From Dehalococcoidales bacterium (lineage in GTDB: Bacteria > Chloroflexota > Dehalococcoidia > Dehalococcoidales > CSSed11-197): DNA of 34,129 bases. Position numbers and translations under genes: made by a program. The DNA lies in NCBI GenBank assembly GCA_028716145.1, contig JAQUQL010000006.1, positions 1 to 34,129 of the forward strand. The letters run 5' to 3'. The notes under the pieces are model-generated. The model saw only the letters and a program-made list of their open reading frames with translations. It did no database searches and was not told the DNA's origin. Below are positions 1 through 7,634 of the stretch, one piece after another. Position 1 is the first letter of the stretch; every line of letters begins with the position of its first letter.

Positions 1-392
1 ATTGCCGCCTGATAAGGCAGGTAAAATACACTGATCACAAATGCCCCCCACCCAAACAATGCCGCAAACAACACTCTCAGAAGTATTTTCAGTGCCCAGA
101 GAGGGATAAAAAAGAGCACCAGCCCCAAAATAACCGCTACGGCTACAATATAAATTATCACCGGCCCGGCAGATGAGTATGCCGGCGCCTCAACTATTTC
201 ACCGGATGGGGTAGTTATTTCTCCCGGCCACCAGATAACATCCCCGGACGGCTGACTGGGAACGTAAATTTCCTGCTCTTCGAAAAATGGGTCCATACGG
301 GTTACTACAAGTAAAACAAGTACATGAGTAACCAAAAAAAGTATGAGCCCCCAATGAACCGGATTGAATTTCAGGTATTTTTTCAAATTCAT
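1..392 (-). CDS. Membrane protein, N-terminal part (cut by left edge)
   Basis: An open frame starts with ATG at 392 (MNLKKYLKFNPVHWGL) and runs off the left edge after about 130 residues without a stop. Visible: a short basic N-terminus, TM1 at about residues 14-31, a polar loop of about 45 residues rich in Pro/Ser/Glu, then two closely spaced hydrophobic segments at about 76-97 and 101-125. The short N-tail, TM1, extracytoplasmic loop, TM2/TM3 order resembles archaeal-type presenilin/signal-peptide-peptidase homologues, but the catalytic YD and GxGD motifs of that family would lie beyond the edge, so this is only a guess. The reading frame is well supported; the function is unknown. Confidence 0.65.
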   Translation of the reverse strand, partial: MNLKKYLKFNPVHWGLILFLVTHVLVLLVVTRMDPFFEEQEIYVPSQPSGDVIWWPGEITTPSGEIVEAPAYSSAGPVIIYIVAVAVILGLVLFFIPLWALKILLRVLFAALFGWGAFVISVFYLPYQAA

Positions 393-577
393 AGTGATAG
401 CCGCCTGCCAGTTAGAATTTTTATTTCGTTATCGCCTAAAGAGCGGTTAATTGCAAATGTTAACATATCTTAAACGCATATATATAAAAAAAGTTACCAG
501 CTGGCATACTTTTAAATCTCCTAAAATCCATACACCGGGGATATGGCTTTCTTGAACTATTTAAGTCGGAAATAAAA

Positions 578-601
578 GAAGCCCTGCATTGGCAGGGCTT
601 C
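578..601 (-). terminator. Intrinsic terminator of rubrerythrin
   Basis: A perfect 10-bp stem (GAAGCCCTGC / GCAGGGCTTC) with a 4-nt loop lies 24 bases past the rubrerythrin stop. Read on the minus strand it is followed by TTTTATTT, the classic Rho-independent layout. Confidence 0.85.
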
Positions 602-624
602 CGTAAACAACTGGAGACATTTAT

Positions 625-1203
625 TTAATAGTTTTCAGCCAGTAGCTCATAATATGCCCTGGAATGCTTGCAGGCCGGGCATTCATCCGGAGCTTCAGTG
701 CCTTCATGCACATAACCACAATTAATGCAGTGCCATTTTACCGGCTTGTCCCGTTTAAACACCTCACCACTGGCAATATTCATTGCCAGCTTGCGGTATC
801 TCTCCTCGTGAAACTCTTCAACTTCAGCAATTTCTTTAAACGATACTGCTATATCTTCAAACCCTTCTTCGCGTGCGGTTTTTTCCGCATCCGCATAAAT
901 TATGCTCCACTCCATCTTTTCACCATCAGCGGCTGCCTTGAGATTCGCCAGGGTGTCACCGATTATACCGGCCGGAAAAGTACCGGAGATTTCTATATCC
1001 CCGCCTTCAAGATACTTAAAAAATACCTCGGCGTGTTCTTTTTCGTTCTGTGCTGTCTCGGTGAAGATACTGGCAATTTGTTCGTAACCCTCTTTGCGCG
1101 CCTGACTTGCAAAAAAAGTGTAGCGGTTTCTTGCCTGGGATTCACCGGCAAAAGCACCCAGCAGATTCTTCTCAGTTTGGGTGCCTTTAATTGTTTTACT
1201 CAT
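625..1203 (-). CDS. rbr: Rubrerythrin
   Basis: 192 residues, the usual length for classical rubrerythrin, a cytoplasmic peroxide-detoxifying protein of anaerobes. The N-terminal ferritin-like four-helix domain (about 1-150) carries the di-iron ligands: E21 in ESQARNRY, E54/H57 in EKEHAE, and E129/H132 in EVEEFHEER. The C-terminal rubredoxin-like domain binds one Fe through C159/C162 (CINCGY) and C175/C178 (CPACKH). It would reduce hydrogen peroxide with electrons delivered through the rubredoxin centre. ATG at 1203 has AAGGAG upstream. The gene stands alone, ends at a strong terminator, and is divergent from the ribosomal-protein operon. Identification is secure. Confidence 0.95.
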   Translation of the reverse strand: MSKTIKGTQTEKNLLGAFAGESQARNRYTFFASQARKEGYEQIASIFTETAQNEKEHAEVFFKYLEGGDIEISGTFPAGIIGDTLANLKAAADGEKMEWSIIYADAEKTAREEGFEDIAVSFKEIAEVEEFHEERYRKLAMNIASGEVFKRDKPVKWHCINCGYVHEGTEAPDECPACKHSRAYYELLAENY

Positions 1204-1391
1204 AATTACTCCTTATATTTAAAAAACTTAACCGCTGGTATTGGTTTGTGGTATCATAACTGGGAAATTGATTAAGGCTTAATTGCATAAAAGGCATAGC
1301 CTGGCATTATTGGTATCCGGTACTAATTGGTTGATATTATATCTGATTGTCAGAACCGGCACAACAATAAACTTTATATTCAATGTTTCAT

Positions 1392-1421
1392 TTGACACTA
1401 ACTGAAATCAATTGATAGAAT
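1392..1421 (+). promoter_or_regulatory. Sigma-70-type promoter of rplU operon
   Basis: TTGACA at 1392-1397, an 18-nt spacer, then TAGAAT at 1416-1421 (5/6 match to TATAAT). Predicted transcription start is near 1428, giving a leader of only about 28 nt before rplU. Such a short leader leaves little room for an L21-binding attenuator. Confidence 0.7.
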
Positions 1422-1455
1422 TATTGGTTGTTTGTAATCAAGGAGGGCTGGTACA

Positions 1456-1836
1456 ATTTACGCAATAGTTGAAACAGGTGGAAAGCAGCACCGTGTAGTT
1501 CCCGGTGATAGCCTTAATGTTGAATTGCTGGCCGTTGAAGAAGGCAGTACAGTTGAGCTGGAAAGGGTATTGCTTGTCGGTGAAGGGGATAAAATCCTGG
1601 TAGGCAGTCCTACCATCGATGGAGCCAAAGTTTTTGCCAAAGTTAATAACCATGGCCGCGGCAAAAAAATACTGGTATACCGCTATAAATCAAAGGCACG
1701 CTACTCCAATAAACTCGGACATCGCCAGCATTTTACCAATATCACCATAGAAAGAATTGACGTACCGGAGTTAAAATCAAAGACCACCAGAAAGAACTCC
1801 GATACCAACACAGAGGAGAATCAGGATGGCGCATAA
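1456..1836 (+). CDS. rplU: 50S ribosomal protein L21 (apparent ATT start)
   Basis: 126 residues when read from ATT at 1456. From there the sequence (I/M)[13 protein letters not shown] aligns with the universal L21 N-terminus (E. coli MYAVFQSGGKQHRV). The frame has TAA at 1435-1437 and no in-frame ATG, GTG or TTG until ATG at 1525, which would delete 23 conserved residues. A strong Shine-Dalgarno, AAGGAGG, ends at 1446, nine bases before the ATT. L21 binds 23S rRNA in the large subunit. The C-terminus ([33 protein letters not shown]) is typical, followed by a polar tail. The stop overlaps rpmA by 11 nt, suggesting translational coupling. A sequencing error (ATG read as ATT) is the main alternative. 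Confidence 0.9.
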   Translation: MYAIVETGGKQHRVVPGDSLNVELLAVEEGSTVELERVLLVGEGDKILVGSPTIDGAKVFAKVNNHGRGKKILVYRYKSKARYSNKLGHRQHFTNITIERIDVPELKSKTTRKNSDTNTEENQDGA

Positions 1837-2080
1837 AAAAGGGGGCGGCTCTTCACGCAACGGGCGTGATTCGAAACCCAAAATGCTTGGAGTGAAGCGT
1901 TTTGCCGGGGAGCTGGTAACCGCCGGGACGATAATCGTAAGGCAGAGGGGTACCAGGATCCACCCTGGGGAGAACGTCGGGCTCGGTAGAGACCATACTC
2001 TTTACGCCCTGATAGATGGCAAGGTAATTTTTGAACCCTATGACAAAACTCGCCGTCAGGCCAGCGTGAGGGCTAACTAA
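1826..2080 (+). CDS. rpmA: 50S ribosomal protein L27
   Basis: 84 residues, standard length. It opens directly with [16 protein letters not shown], so there is no Firmicutes-type cleavable N-terminal extension; the flexible N-tail reaches the peptidyl-transferase centre. Conserved features include [33 protein letters not shown] and the C-terminal F-EPYDKTRR-type block. The ATG lies inside the end of rplU (11-nt overlap) with GAGGAG upstream. The rplU-rpmA pair is a near-universal bacterial arrangement, usually followed by obg; here rpmE follows instead. Confidence 0.96.
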   Translation: MAHKKGGGSSRNGRDSKPKMLGVKRFAGELVTAGTIIVRQRGTRIHPGENVGLGRDHTLYALIDGKVIFEPYDKTRRQASVRAN

Positions 2081-2082
2081 TC

Positions 2083-2289
2083 ATGAAAGAAAAGATACAT
2101 CCCAAATATTACGAAGATGCCGAGGTGATATGCTCCTGTGGTAATATCATCACTACCGGCTCGGTAAGAAAAACTACCAAGGTTGAACTTTGTTCGAAAT
2201 GCCATCCGTTTTATACCGGAGAGCAGCGTATCGTTGATACCGCTGGCCGGGTTGAGCGCTTCAAACAACGCTACAACCTTAAAAGTTAA
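2083..2289 (+). CDS. rpmE: 50S ribosomal protein L31 (zinc-binding form)
   Basis: 68 residues starting [13 protein letters not shown], two bases after the rpmA stop, so surely cotranscribed. It retains the zinc-binding cysteines C17 and C19 (CSC) and C37/C40 (CSKC), marking the C+ type of L31 rather than the zinc-free paralogue. [20 protein letters not shown] is the conserved core. L31 bridges the two ribosomal subunits. A strong terminator follows 22 bases later. Confidence 0.95.
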   Translation: MKEKIHPKYYEDAEVICSCGNIITTGSVRKTTKVELCSKCHPFYTGEQRIVDTAGRVERFKQRYNLKS

Positions 2290-2310
2290 GGGGGGACAGG
2301 CTTAAAACCT

Positions 2311-2347
2311 AAAGGGCGGCAGGTTATACTTAGCCGCCCTTTTTTTA
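2311..2347 (+). terminator. Intrinsic terminator after rpmE
   Basis: AAGGGCGGC (2312-2320) pairs with GCCGCCCTT (2333-2341) around a 12-nt loop and runs into a T-tract (2340-2347). It separates the ribosomal operon from the DUF1385 gene starting at 2361, which must be expressed by read-through or by a promoter not recognised here. Confidence 0.9.
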
Positions 2348-2360
2348 TCAGGATAGCAAA

Positions 2361-3272
2361 ATGAGTGATTGTAAAGTAAATTATGGCGGCCAGGCAGTTA
2401 TGGAAGGGGTGATGATGCGAGGTAAAGAATTCTCCGTAACCGCGGTTCGCAACCCCCTGGGCATAATTGTAACCCGTTCCCAGAAACTGGGGCGCATATA
2501 TACCGGCAAACTAAGGCGCACGCCCTTCATACGGGGAATGATTGTATTGGTTGAGTCCCTTGTATTGGGTTTGTCCAGCCTTTCCTGGTCAGCCAATGTA
2601 GCTCTGGAAGAAGAAACCGCAGAAGGTGAAACCAAGCAGGAAATATCTTCCGCCTGGACATGGGGGATCATGGCAGTTTCCTTCATTTTTGGCATAGGGC
2701 TCTTTTTTATACTGCCCCTTTTGCTTACCCGGCTACTCGATCCCGTAATCGAATCATCTATCCTGTTCCACCTGGTCGAGGGCGTAATCAGGCTGGCAAT
2801 TTTCCTGCTGTATCTCAAAATTATATCTACCATGTCAGACATCAAGAGAGTGTTTTCCTACCATGGTGCAGAACATAAAACCATCAATGCTTATGAGCAC
2901 GGCGAGCCTCTGCAAGCCAAATATATACAGAAATATTCCACTGCTCATGCCCGCTGCGGAACCGCATTCCTGCTCTCGGTGATGGTGCTGGCGATACTTG
3001 TTTTCAGCCTGGTGGGAAAACAGGTTTTGTGGTTGATGATCCTTACACGCATCCTGCTTTTACCGGTAATTGCAGCGCTGGGATTCGAAATAACCCAACT
3101 TTGCTCCCGCCATATGTCTAATCCATTGGCAAGGATAGTAATTGCGCCCGGCATGTGGCTGCAAAGCCTGACTACCGGCGAACCGGATGATGAACAGATA
3201 GAAGTAGCGGTAGCCGCTCTTGAAGAAGTGATCAGACAGGAGGGAGGGCGAGCCGCCCCTTTGTCGGTCTAA
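2361..3272 (+). CDS. DUF1385 family membrane protein (YqhQ-like)
   Basis: 303 residues. The N-terminal YGGQAVMEGVMMRG signature and the central SDIKRVFSYHGAEHKTINAYEHGEPL block with HARCGTAFLL are the hallmarks of DUF1385 proteins (B. subtilis YqhQ). Hydrophobic segments lie at about residues 55-75, 97-125, 133-155, 200-222 and 228-245, so it is a polytopic inner-membrane protein. The invariant His/Glu/Cys in HGAEHKTINAYE and HARCGT look like a metal or catalytic site, but no activity is established. ATG at 2361 follows AGGA. Its stop overlaps the convergent hisI stop by four bases. The family is certain; the function is unknown. Confidence 0.9.
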   Translation: MSDCKVNYGGQAVMEGVMMRGKEFSVTAVRNPLGIIVTRSQKLGRIYTGKLRRTPFIRGMIVLVESLVLGLSSLSWSANVALEEETAEGETKQEISSAWTWGIMAVSFIFGIGLFFILPLLLTRLLDPVIESSILFHLVEGVIRLAIFLLYLKIISTMSDIKRVFSYHGAEHKTINAYEHGEPLQAKYIQKYSTAHARCGTAFLLSVMVLAILVFSLVGKQVLWLMILTRILLLPVIAALGFEITQLCSRHMSNPLARIVIAPGMWLQSLTTGEPDDEQIEVAVAALEEVIRQEGGRAAPLSV

Positions 3273-3607
3273 ATATCCAGCTTGTCTGTGGTTAGCCTGG
3301 TGAAAAAACAGGTCTTTGCACCAGTGTGGCAGGCCGGCCCCATCGGTGAAGCTTTTACCAGAATCGTATCGTTATCGCAGTCTATAAAGACATCTTTTAC
3401 GATCAAGCGGTTGCCAGACGTAGCCCCCTTGTGCCACATCTCCTGACGACTGCGGCTGTAGAACCACGCTTCTCCAGATTCCAGGGTTAATTTGACAGCT
3501 TCCGGGTTCATATAACCCAGCATCAGAATATCGCCGGTTTTATCGTCCTGGATTACCGCCGGTAATAGCCCGTTAGAATCCAGTTTGAGTTTCAATTTTT
3601 CGCTCAA
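3269..3607 (-). CDS. hisI: Phosphoribosyl-AMP cyclohydrolase
   Basis: 112 residues; catalyses opening of the purine ring of PR-AMP in histidine biosynthesis. Family motifs: SRSRQEMWHKGATSGN (51-66), the Mg-binding DCDND (76-80), and the zinc ligands in GPACHTGAKTCF (C93, C100, with the upstream C77). No fused HisE pyrophosphohydrolase domain, so HisE is separate. The start is TTG at 3607 with GGGAG seven bases upstream. It lies 25 bases downstream of hisA and is probably cotranscribed with it; the remaining his genes are not in this window. Confidence 0.95.
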   Translation of the reverse strand: MSEKLKLKLDSNGLLPAVIQDDKTGDILMLGYMNPEAVKLTLESGEAWFYSRSRQEMWHKGATSGNRLIVKDVFIDCDNDTILVKASPMGPACHTGAKTCFFTRLTTDKLDI

Positions 3608-3632
3608 TATTAATCTCCCAAATATAATTATT

Positions 3633-4346
3633 TTATCCGATATTATCCAGAACCTGTTTCAGGTTTATATCCCCGGTATAAAGCGCTTTGCCAATGATAG
3701 CTCCTTCAACTCCCAGCTGTTTGAGAACCTTCAGGTGAATCGGCCTGGAAACCCCTCCGGATGCAATAACCGGGGTCCGAATACTGTCCAACAGTTCATA
3801 CACCGCGCAAAAATTTGGTTCCGTCAGCGTTCCATCACGACTGATGTCGGTATATATAAATCGCCTGACACCCAGCCTGACCATATCCAGCGCCAGCGAA
3901 ACCGCTGTGACCTCGGTAGCATGTTGCCATCCCCTGGTGGCGACTTTACCTTCGCGTGCATCTATACCTACTATTATGGAATCTTTAAAACGGTGGCAAG
4001 CTTCTTTAACCAGTTCGTGGTTTTCCACAGCAGAAGTACCGAGTATCACCCGGTCAACGCCAGCCTTAAACAGGCTTTCGATATCATCTATGGAGCGCAC
4101 TCCCCCGCCTACCTGCACCGGTACAAGAAGTCCCCGGGCTATCTCGCGAATAATATCCAGGTTAACAATCCTGCCACAGGCGGCACCATCCAAATCCACA
4201 ACATGCAGACGGGTAGCTCCCTGTGACACCCATTCATGAGCCTTGCTAGCCGGATTGTATGAATATACGGTCTCGGCAGCATAGTCTCCCTGATACAGGC
4301 GTACGCACTGCCCGGCTCTGATATCAATAGCAGGAATTATTTCCAT
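3633..4346 (-). CDS. hisA: ProFAR isomerase
   Basis: 237 residues from ATG at 4346; a beta/alpha-barrel enzyme, 1-(5-phosphoribosyl)-5-[(5-phosphoribosylamino)methylideneamino]imidazole-4-carboxamide isomerase of histidine synthesis. This start places the catalytic Asp at residue 8 (MEIIPAIDIRAG), as in characterised HisA. The upstream ATG at 4373 would add nine residues and lies only eight bases from a TATAAT box, so it is unlikely. Other motifs: QVGGGVR, ILGTSAV, IVGIDAREG (second acidic catalytic region), YTDISRDGTL and VIASGGVS, the two phosphate-binding halves of the barrel. HisF is similar, but ARxGKVATRGW and the Asp8 context favour HisA. Confidence 0.94.
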   Translation of the reverse strand: MEIIPAIDIRAGQCVRLYQGDYAAETVYSYNPASKAHEWVSQGATRLHVVDLDGAACGRIVNLDIIREIARGLLVPVQVGGGVRSIDDIESLFKAGVDRVILGTSAVENHELVKEACHRFKDSIIVGIDAREGKVATRGWQHATEVTAVSLALDMVRLGVRRFIYTDISRDGTLTEPNFCAVYELLDSIRTPVIASGGVSRPIHLKVLKQLGVEGAIIGKALYTGDINLKQVLDNIG

Positions 4347-4381
4347 ATTGGTACGTTCACCATTATGTCGCATAAAGGAAA

Positions 4382-4410
4382 ATTATAACACAACAAGTGC
4401 GGTCTATTAA
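4382..4410 (-). promoter_or_regulatory. Promoter of hisA-hisI
   Basis: On the minus strand: TTAATA (4410-4405), a 17-nt spacer and a perfect TATAAT (4387-4382). The -35 overlaps the last codons of the NfeD-like gene. It predicts a start near 4375, so the ATG at 4346 has a leader of roughly 30 nt. Confidence 0.5.
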
Positions 4411-4802
4411 ACCTTAACTTCCAGGGGTTTGACGATCAGAAGCATCCCCTCCTGGGAAACCACTTCAACCGGATGCCCAGAACAAACCGGCTCCTGCGCC
4501 ACCGCTCTCCAGTATTCACCTTTTATGCGCACTGTCCCTTCCAGTGAAAGTTCTTTAACAACCACGCCCCTGGTCCCAGCCATCGATGGCAGTCCAGCCA
4601 CAAGGCGCTGATCAAGAGCGCGACTTCCGACCCTATAAATAGCTGTTGATAAGATTATCCAGGCCAGAATAATAAGAACCAGGCCATAAACCGGCGTGTT
4701 TATTCCCCAATACGGTAAAACTATGCGAAGTAAAATAATTATTGCCGCAACTTCGATAAGGTTGGAACATATTGCCAGAAAAAGCCTTGTACCTTTATTC
4801 AT
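4407..4802 (-). CDS. NfeD-like membrane protein with OB fold
   Basis: 131 residues. Two hydrophobic segments (about 8-28 and 36-57) precede a soluble domain (about 65-131) with the NfeD pattern: GTRGVVVKELSLEGTVRIKGEYWRAVAQEPVCSGHPVEVVSQEGMLLIVKPL. In this family the C-terminal beta-barrel (OB fold) follows short TM regions, and partners are usually stomatin/prohibitin-type membrane proteins (SPFH) or a membrane serine protease. Neither partner is adjacent here. It precedes hisA by 60 bases on the same strand, but hisA has its own -10 box. The likely role is membrane protein quality or organisation; this is family-level inference. Confidence 0.82.
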   Translation of the reverse strand: MNKGTRLFLAICSNLIEVAAIIILLRIVLPYWGINTPVYGLVLIILAWIILSTAIYRVGSRALDQRLVAGLPSMAGTRGVVVKELSLEGTVRIKGEYWRAVAQEPVCSGHPVEVVSQEGMLLIVKPLEVKV

Positions 4803-4906
4803 GTTACCGCCACCAGGTTATTATAATTTACCTCCCCTTTTTTTCCACCTATATTCCCGCAAAAATATCCGTTCTGCTTACCGGTTTTGCTTAACTACGG
4901 CTCTAT

Positions 4907-4935
4907 TAGGATTTTCCGTTCGGCTGTGTTATAAT
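4907..4935 (+). promoter_or_regulatory. Probable -10 box for the 44-residue gene
   Basis: A perfect TATAAT at 4930-4935 lies 37 bases before the ATG at 4972; the best -35 (TTAGGA, 18-nt spacer) is weak. The predicted leader of about 30 nt contains GGAG at 4958-4961. Confidence 0.4.
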
Positions 4936-4971
4936 TCGCTCTTATTATACTGTTAATGGAGTCTGTTACCG

Positions 4972-5106
4972 ATGACTAAAAAGACTGTCAAGGAAGATAA
5001 AAAAGACGCAGAGCTCGCTAATTTTATAGAAAGCGTCAATAAAAAAGACGATCGCAATGGCCTTAAAATCCGTTTTGCCTTTGTAAACCGCAAACGCAAG
5101 GGTTAG
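4972..5106 (+). CDS. Small lysine-rich protein, 44 residues
   Basis: ATG at 4972 opens a 44-codon frame, MTKKTVKEDKKDAELANFIESVNKK..., ending in RFAFVNRKRKG. Support: a Shine-Dalgarno GGAG ten bases upstream, a TATAAT box, and a stop that overlaps the convergent radical SAM stop by exactly four bases, the same tight packing as the DUF1385/hisI junction. It is strongly basic at both ends with a short amphipathic stretch (AELANFIESV) between. No Cys, signal peptide or TM. It could be a nucleic-acid or ribosome-associated small protein, but no family is recognised. Confidence 0.6.
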   Translation: MTKKTVKEDKKDAELANFIESVNKKDDRNGLKIRFAFVNRKRKG

Positions 5107-6089
5107 CCGCCAAACGGTTTTTCACAGTTAAAATCCGGCAGGTACACCCCTGGTGACTCCATCTGTTGTGCAAATATCTGTTTAAATCCAAGTTGTTTTG
5201 CCACCTTAAAAGCCCTGAAGTATTCATCCCTTGTAATTGGCCGTGATATTTCACGGTATCTGCCGGCATGGTGAGCCGGATAATATTGGCTCATCAGGCT
5301 AAGTGCTACTCCTTTTCCAATATTATATGCAAGCCATTTCAGGCTATCCTCGCTTCCGCCGATATCATCAGGAAGCACCAGATGGCGTATCAATACCCCT
5401 TTAATTGCCACACCCTCATCCAGAACAAGACCGCCAGTCTGGCGGTACATTTCCAAAATTGCAGCCCGGGAATTTTCAACATAGTTTTGGGCATCTGAGA
5501 ACCTCTGTGACATTTGATTGCTTGAGTACTTGATATCTGGCAGGTAAACGCTGATTATCCCATCCAGCTCCACCAGGGTCCCAGGTGAATCATAACCGTT
5601 GGTGTTATACACGATCGGAAGCTTCAGCCCTCTTTGAGACGCCAGATTGATGGCAGGCACTATTTGAGCAATAAAATGAGTTGGAGAAACCAGATTTATG
5701 TTATGGCAGTCCATCTGCTGTAATTGGAGCATAAAGCCAGCTAGCTCCTCAATAGAAACCTGGTTGTTTTTTTGGCAAAAAGGGTTTTGGCTTATCTGGT
5801 AATTCTGGCAGTAGGCACACGCCATATTGCAGTTGCCAAAAAAGATGGTTCCCGAACCTCGACTCCCCGAAATAGCCGGTTCTTCCCCAAAATGAGCACA
5901 ATAACTTGCAACAATCGGTTTTGCTGCACTGTTGCAGTAACCCATTTCGCCCCGCAACCGGTTCACGCCACAATTTCGCGGACATATATCACATTTTTCA
6001 AGGCGACTCTCAAGCCTGGCGGCTCTTTTAGCCAGTTCACCTGAAATACAAAGGTCAATATAAGACGGTTTAAAATCCTTCCGGTTCAT
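5103..6089 (-). CDS. Radical SAM protein, PflX/COG1313-like
   Basis: 328 residues. The radical SAM cluster motif CNMACAYC (C87, C91, C94; CxxxCxxC) sits in FFGNCNMACAYCQNYQIS, typical of the pyruvate-formate-lyase-activase-like branch. An N-terminal cysteine set (C33, C36, C40, C52 in CDICPRNCGVNR...GYC) probably binds a second cluster or zinc. The rest fits a partial barrel: LVSPTHFIAQI, PIVYNTNGYDS, VYLPDIKY, VLIRHLVLPDD. Family members resemble the AmmeMemoRadiSam enzyme (another is at 25111-26142 here), but their substrate is unknown. It is the last gene of the minus-strand run, 12 bases after gltX. No formate-lyase-type substrate gene is adjacent. Confidence 0.88.
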   Translation of the reverse strand: MNRKDFKPSYIDLCISGELAKRAARLESRLEKCDICPRNCGVNRLRGEMGYCNSAAKPIVASYCAHFGEEPAISGSRGSGTIFFGNCNMACAYCQNYQISQNPFCQKNNQVSIEELAGFMLQLQQMDCHNINLVSPTHFIAQIVPAINLASQRGLKLPIVYNTNGYDSPGTLVELDGIISVYLPDIKYSSNQMSQRFSDAQNYVENSRAAILEMYRQTGGLVLDEGVAIKGVLIRHLVLPDDIGGSEDSLKWLAYNIGKGVALSLMSQYYPAHHAGRYREISRPITRDEYFRAFKVAKQLGFKQIFAQQMESPGVYLPDFNCEKPFGG

Positions 6090-6101
6090 ACCAAAACCTG
6101 G

Positions 6102-7580
6102 CTATTTTTCCGGGCAGTTCAACTTTTCAACTGCTTTTTCCAGCCGCTCAAGGCATGCCTGCCTGCCCATCACCATCATCGTTTCGAACAAAGGAGGTGA
6201 CACGGTTACACCGGTAACCGCTACTCTCACCGCACCAAACAGCTGCCCGGCTTTCAGCCCAAGTTCCTCTGCCAGAGGACGCAATCTATGTTCAAGGCTA
6301 TCATGATCAAACTCTTCGCTTTCTTTCAATATGTCAAGCGTTTTTTCCAGCGCATTAAGCGTTGTTTTAACATCCATCTTTTTACCAATGAGCAGTTCGG
6401 CTGGATATTCAATATCGGGAGTAAAGAAAAAATAAACCAGTGATGGAATCTCTTTTATGGTTTTCGCCCTTTCCTGAACAAGCGGAATGACTTTTTTCAC
6501 ATACTCTTCATCAACCGGGCGACTCACGGATGCTGGCAATTCCTGCTCCAAAAAAGGCATTGCGAGCTTTGCAAGTTCACTCACCTCAAGGCTACGAATA
6601 TATATGCCATTCATCCATTCCAGCTTTTCCCGGTTAAATACTGCGGCCGTCTTTCCTATCCTCTCAAGGGTGAAGTTTTCTACCAGTGTCTGGATATTGA
6701 TAATATCAGTCTTATCATCAAGCGACCAACCCAGCAAGGCCAGAAAATTGACCATCGCTTCAGGCAGATAGCCATCATCGCGGTATTGTGTGATAGAAAC
6801 TGCTCCATGGCGTTTACTGAGTTTGGAGCGGTCAGGCCCAAGAATCATGGGCAAATGAGCAAATTGCGGGGCATTGAACCCCAATGCACGATATAGAAGA
6901 ACATGTTTAGGGGTTGAGGATATCCACTCCTCTGCCCGCATAACATGACTTATATCCATGGCATTATCGTCAACCACACTGGCAAGATGATAGGTAGGGT
7001 AACCATCTGCCTTGAGTAAAATAAAGTCATCTATAGTCCGGTTTTCAAAACTCACTTCGCCCCGGATAACATCACAAAAGGAGGTGCTGCCTTCAAGTGG
7101 TGCCTTAAAACGTATCACCGGCCGGGGGCATGAAGCCCGGGCGAAAGCTCTCTCTTCCGCGCTCAAATCCCGGCATTTCCGGTCATAACCCGGCGGTTCT
7201 TTGCGTGCGATCTGGGCAGAGCGCATTTCTTCGAGCCGGCCAGAACTGCAATAACAGTAATACGCATCTCCCTGGGCAAGCAGTTTTTCGGCTGCTTTTT
7301 GGTAATACTCCAAACGTTCAGACTGGCGGTATGGACCATATTTACCAGGCTTATCCGGCCCCTCATCCCAGTCCATTCCCAGCCATTTCAGGCTATCCAT
7401 AATTACTTCAACCGCCCCGTCAACCGTGCGAGCGGTATCGGTATCTTCGATTCTTACGATAAAACTGCCTTTATTGTGACGGGCATACAACCAGTTGAAC
7501 AAAGCAGTCCGTATGTTACCAACATGAGGGTAACCGGTTGGACTTGGTGCGTAACGCACTCTTACAGGTTTTTCAGGCAT
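6102..7580 (-). CDS. gltX: Glutamyl-tRNA synthetase
   Basis: 492 residues, a class I aminoacyl-tRNA synthetase. The HIGH-type motif is PHVGN (18-22) in YAPSPTGYPHVGNIRTALFNWL, and the KMSKS-type motif is SKLSKRHG (252-259). A zinc-knuckle-like CYC...C set lies at about 109-136. The C-terminal anticodon-binding region is complete. Since gatC and gatA lie 5 kb away and no GlnRS is seen, it may be non-discriminating, also charging tRNA(Gln) with Glu, which GatCAB then amidates; this is inference. ATG at 7580 has AAGGAAAA upstream. It sits between the RDD gene and the radical SAM gene, 54 and 12 bases away. Confidence 0.96.
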   Translation of the reverse strand: MPEKPVRVRYAPSPTGYPHVGNIRTALFNWLYARHNKGSFIVRIEDTDTARTVDGAVEVIMDSLKWLGMDWDEGPDKPGKYGPYRQSERLEYYQKAAEKLLAQGDAYYCYCSSGRLEEMRSAQIARKEPPGYDRKCRDLSAEERAFARASCPRPVIRFKAPLEGSTSFCDVIRGEVSFENRTIDDFILLKADGYPTYHLASVVDDNAMDISHVMRAEEWISSTPKHVLLYRALGFNAPQFAHLPMILGPDRSKLSKRHGAVSITQYRDDGYLPEAMVNFLALLGWSLDDKTDIINIQTLVENFTLERIGKTAAVFNREKLEWMNGIYIRSLEVSELAKLAMPFLEQELPASVSRPVDEEYVKKVIPLVQERAKTIKEIPSLVYFFFTPDIEYPAELLIGKKMDVKTTLNALEKTLDILKESEEFDHDSLEHRLRPLAEELGLKAGQLFGAVRVAVTGVTVSPPLFETMMVMGRQACLERLEKAVEKLNCPEK

Positions 7581-7634
7581 CTTTTTTCCTTTTCTTGTAA
7601 ATGATTGATTAAATATTTGAATTTGTCGAAGCTG

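Noticed and set aside
664-1275. 203-codon plus-strand frame antisense to rubrerythrin.
   Set aside because: A shadow of rubrerythrin, whose motifs are complete on the minus strand.
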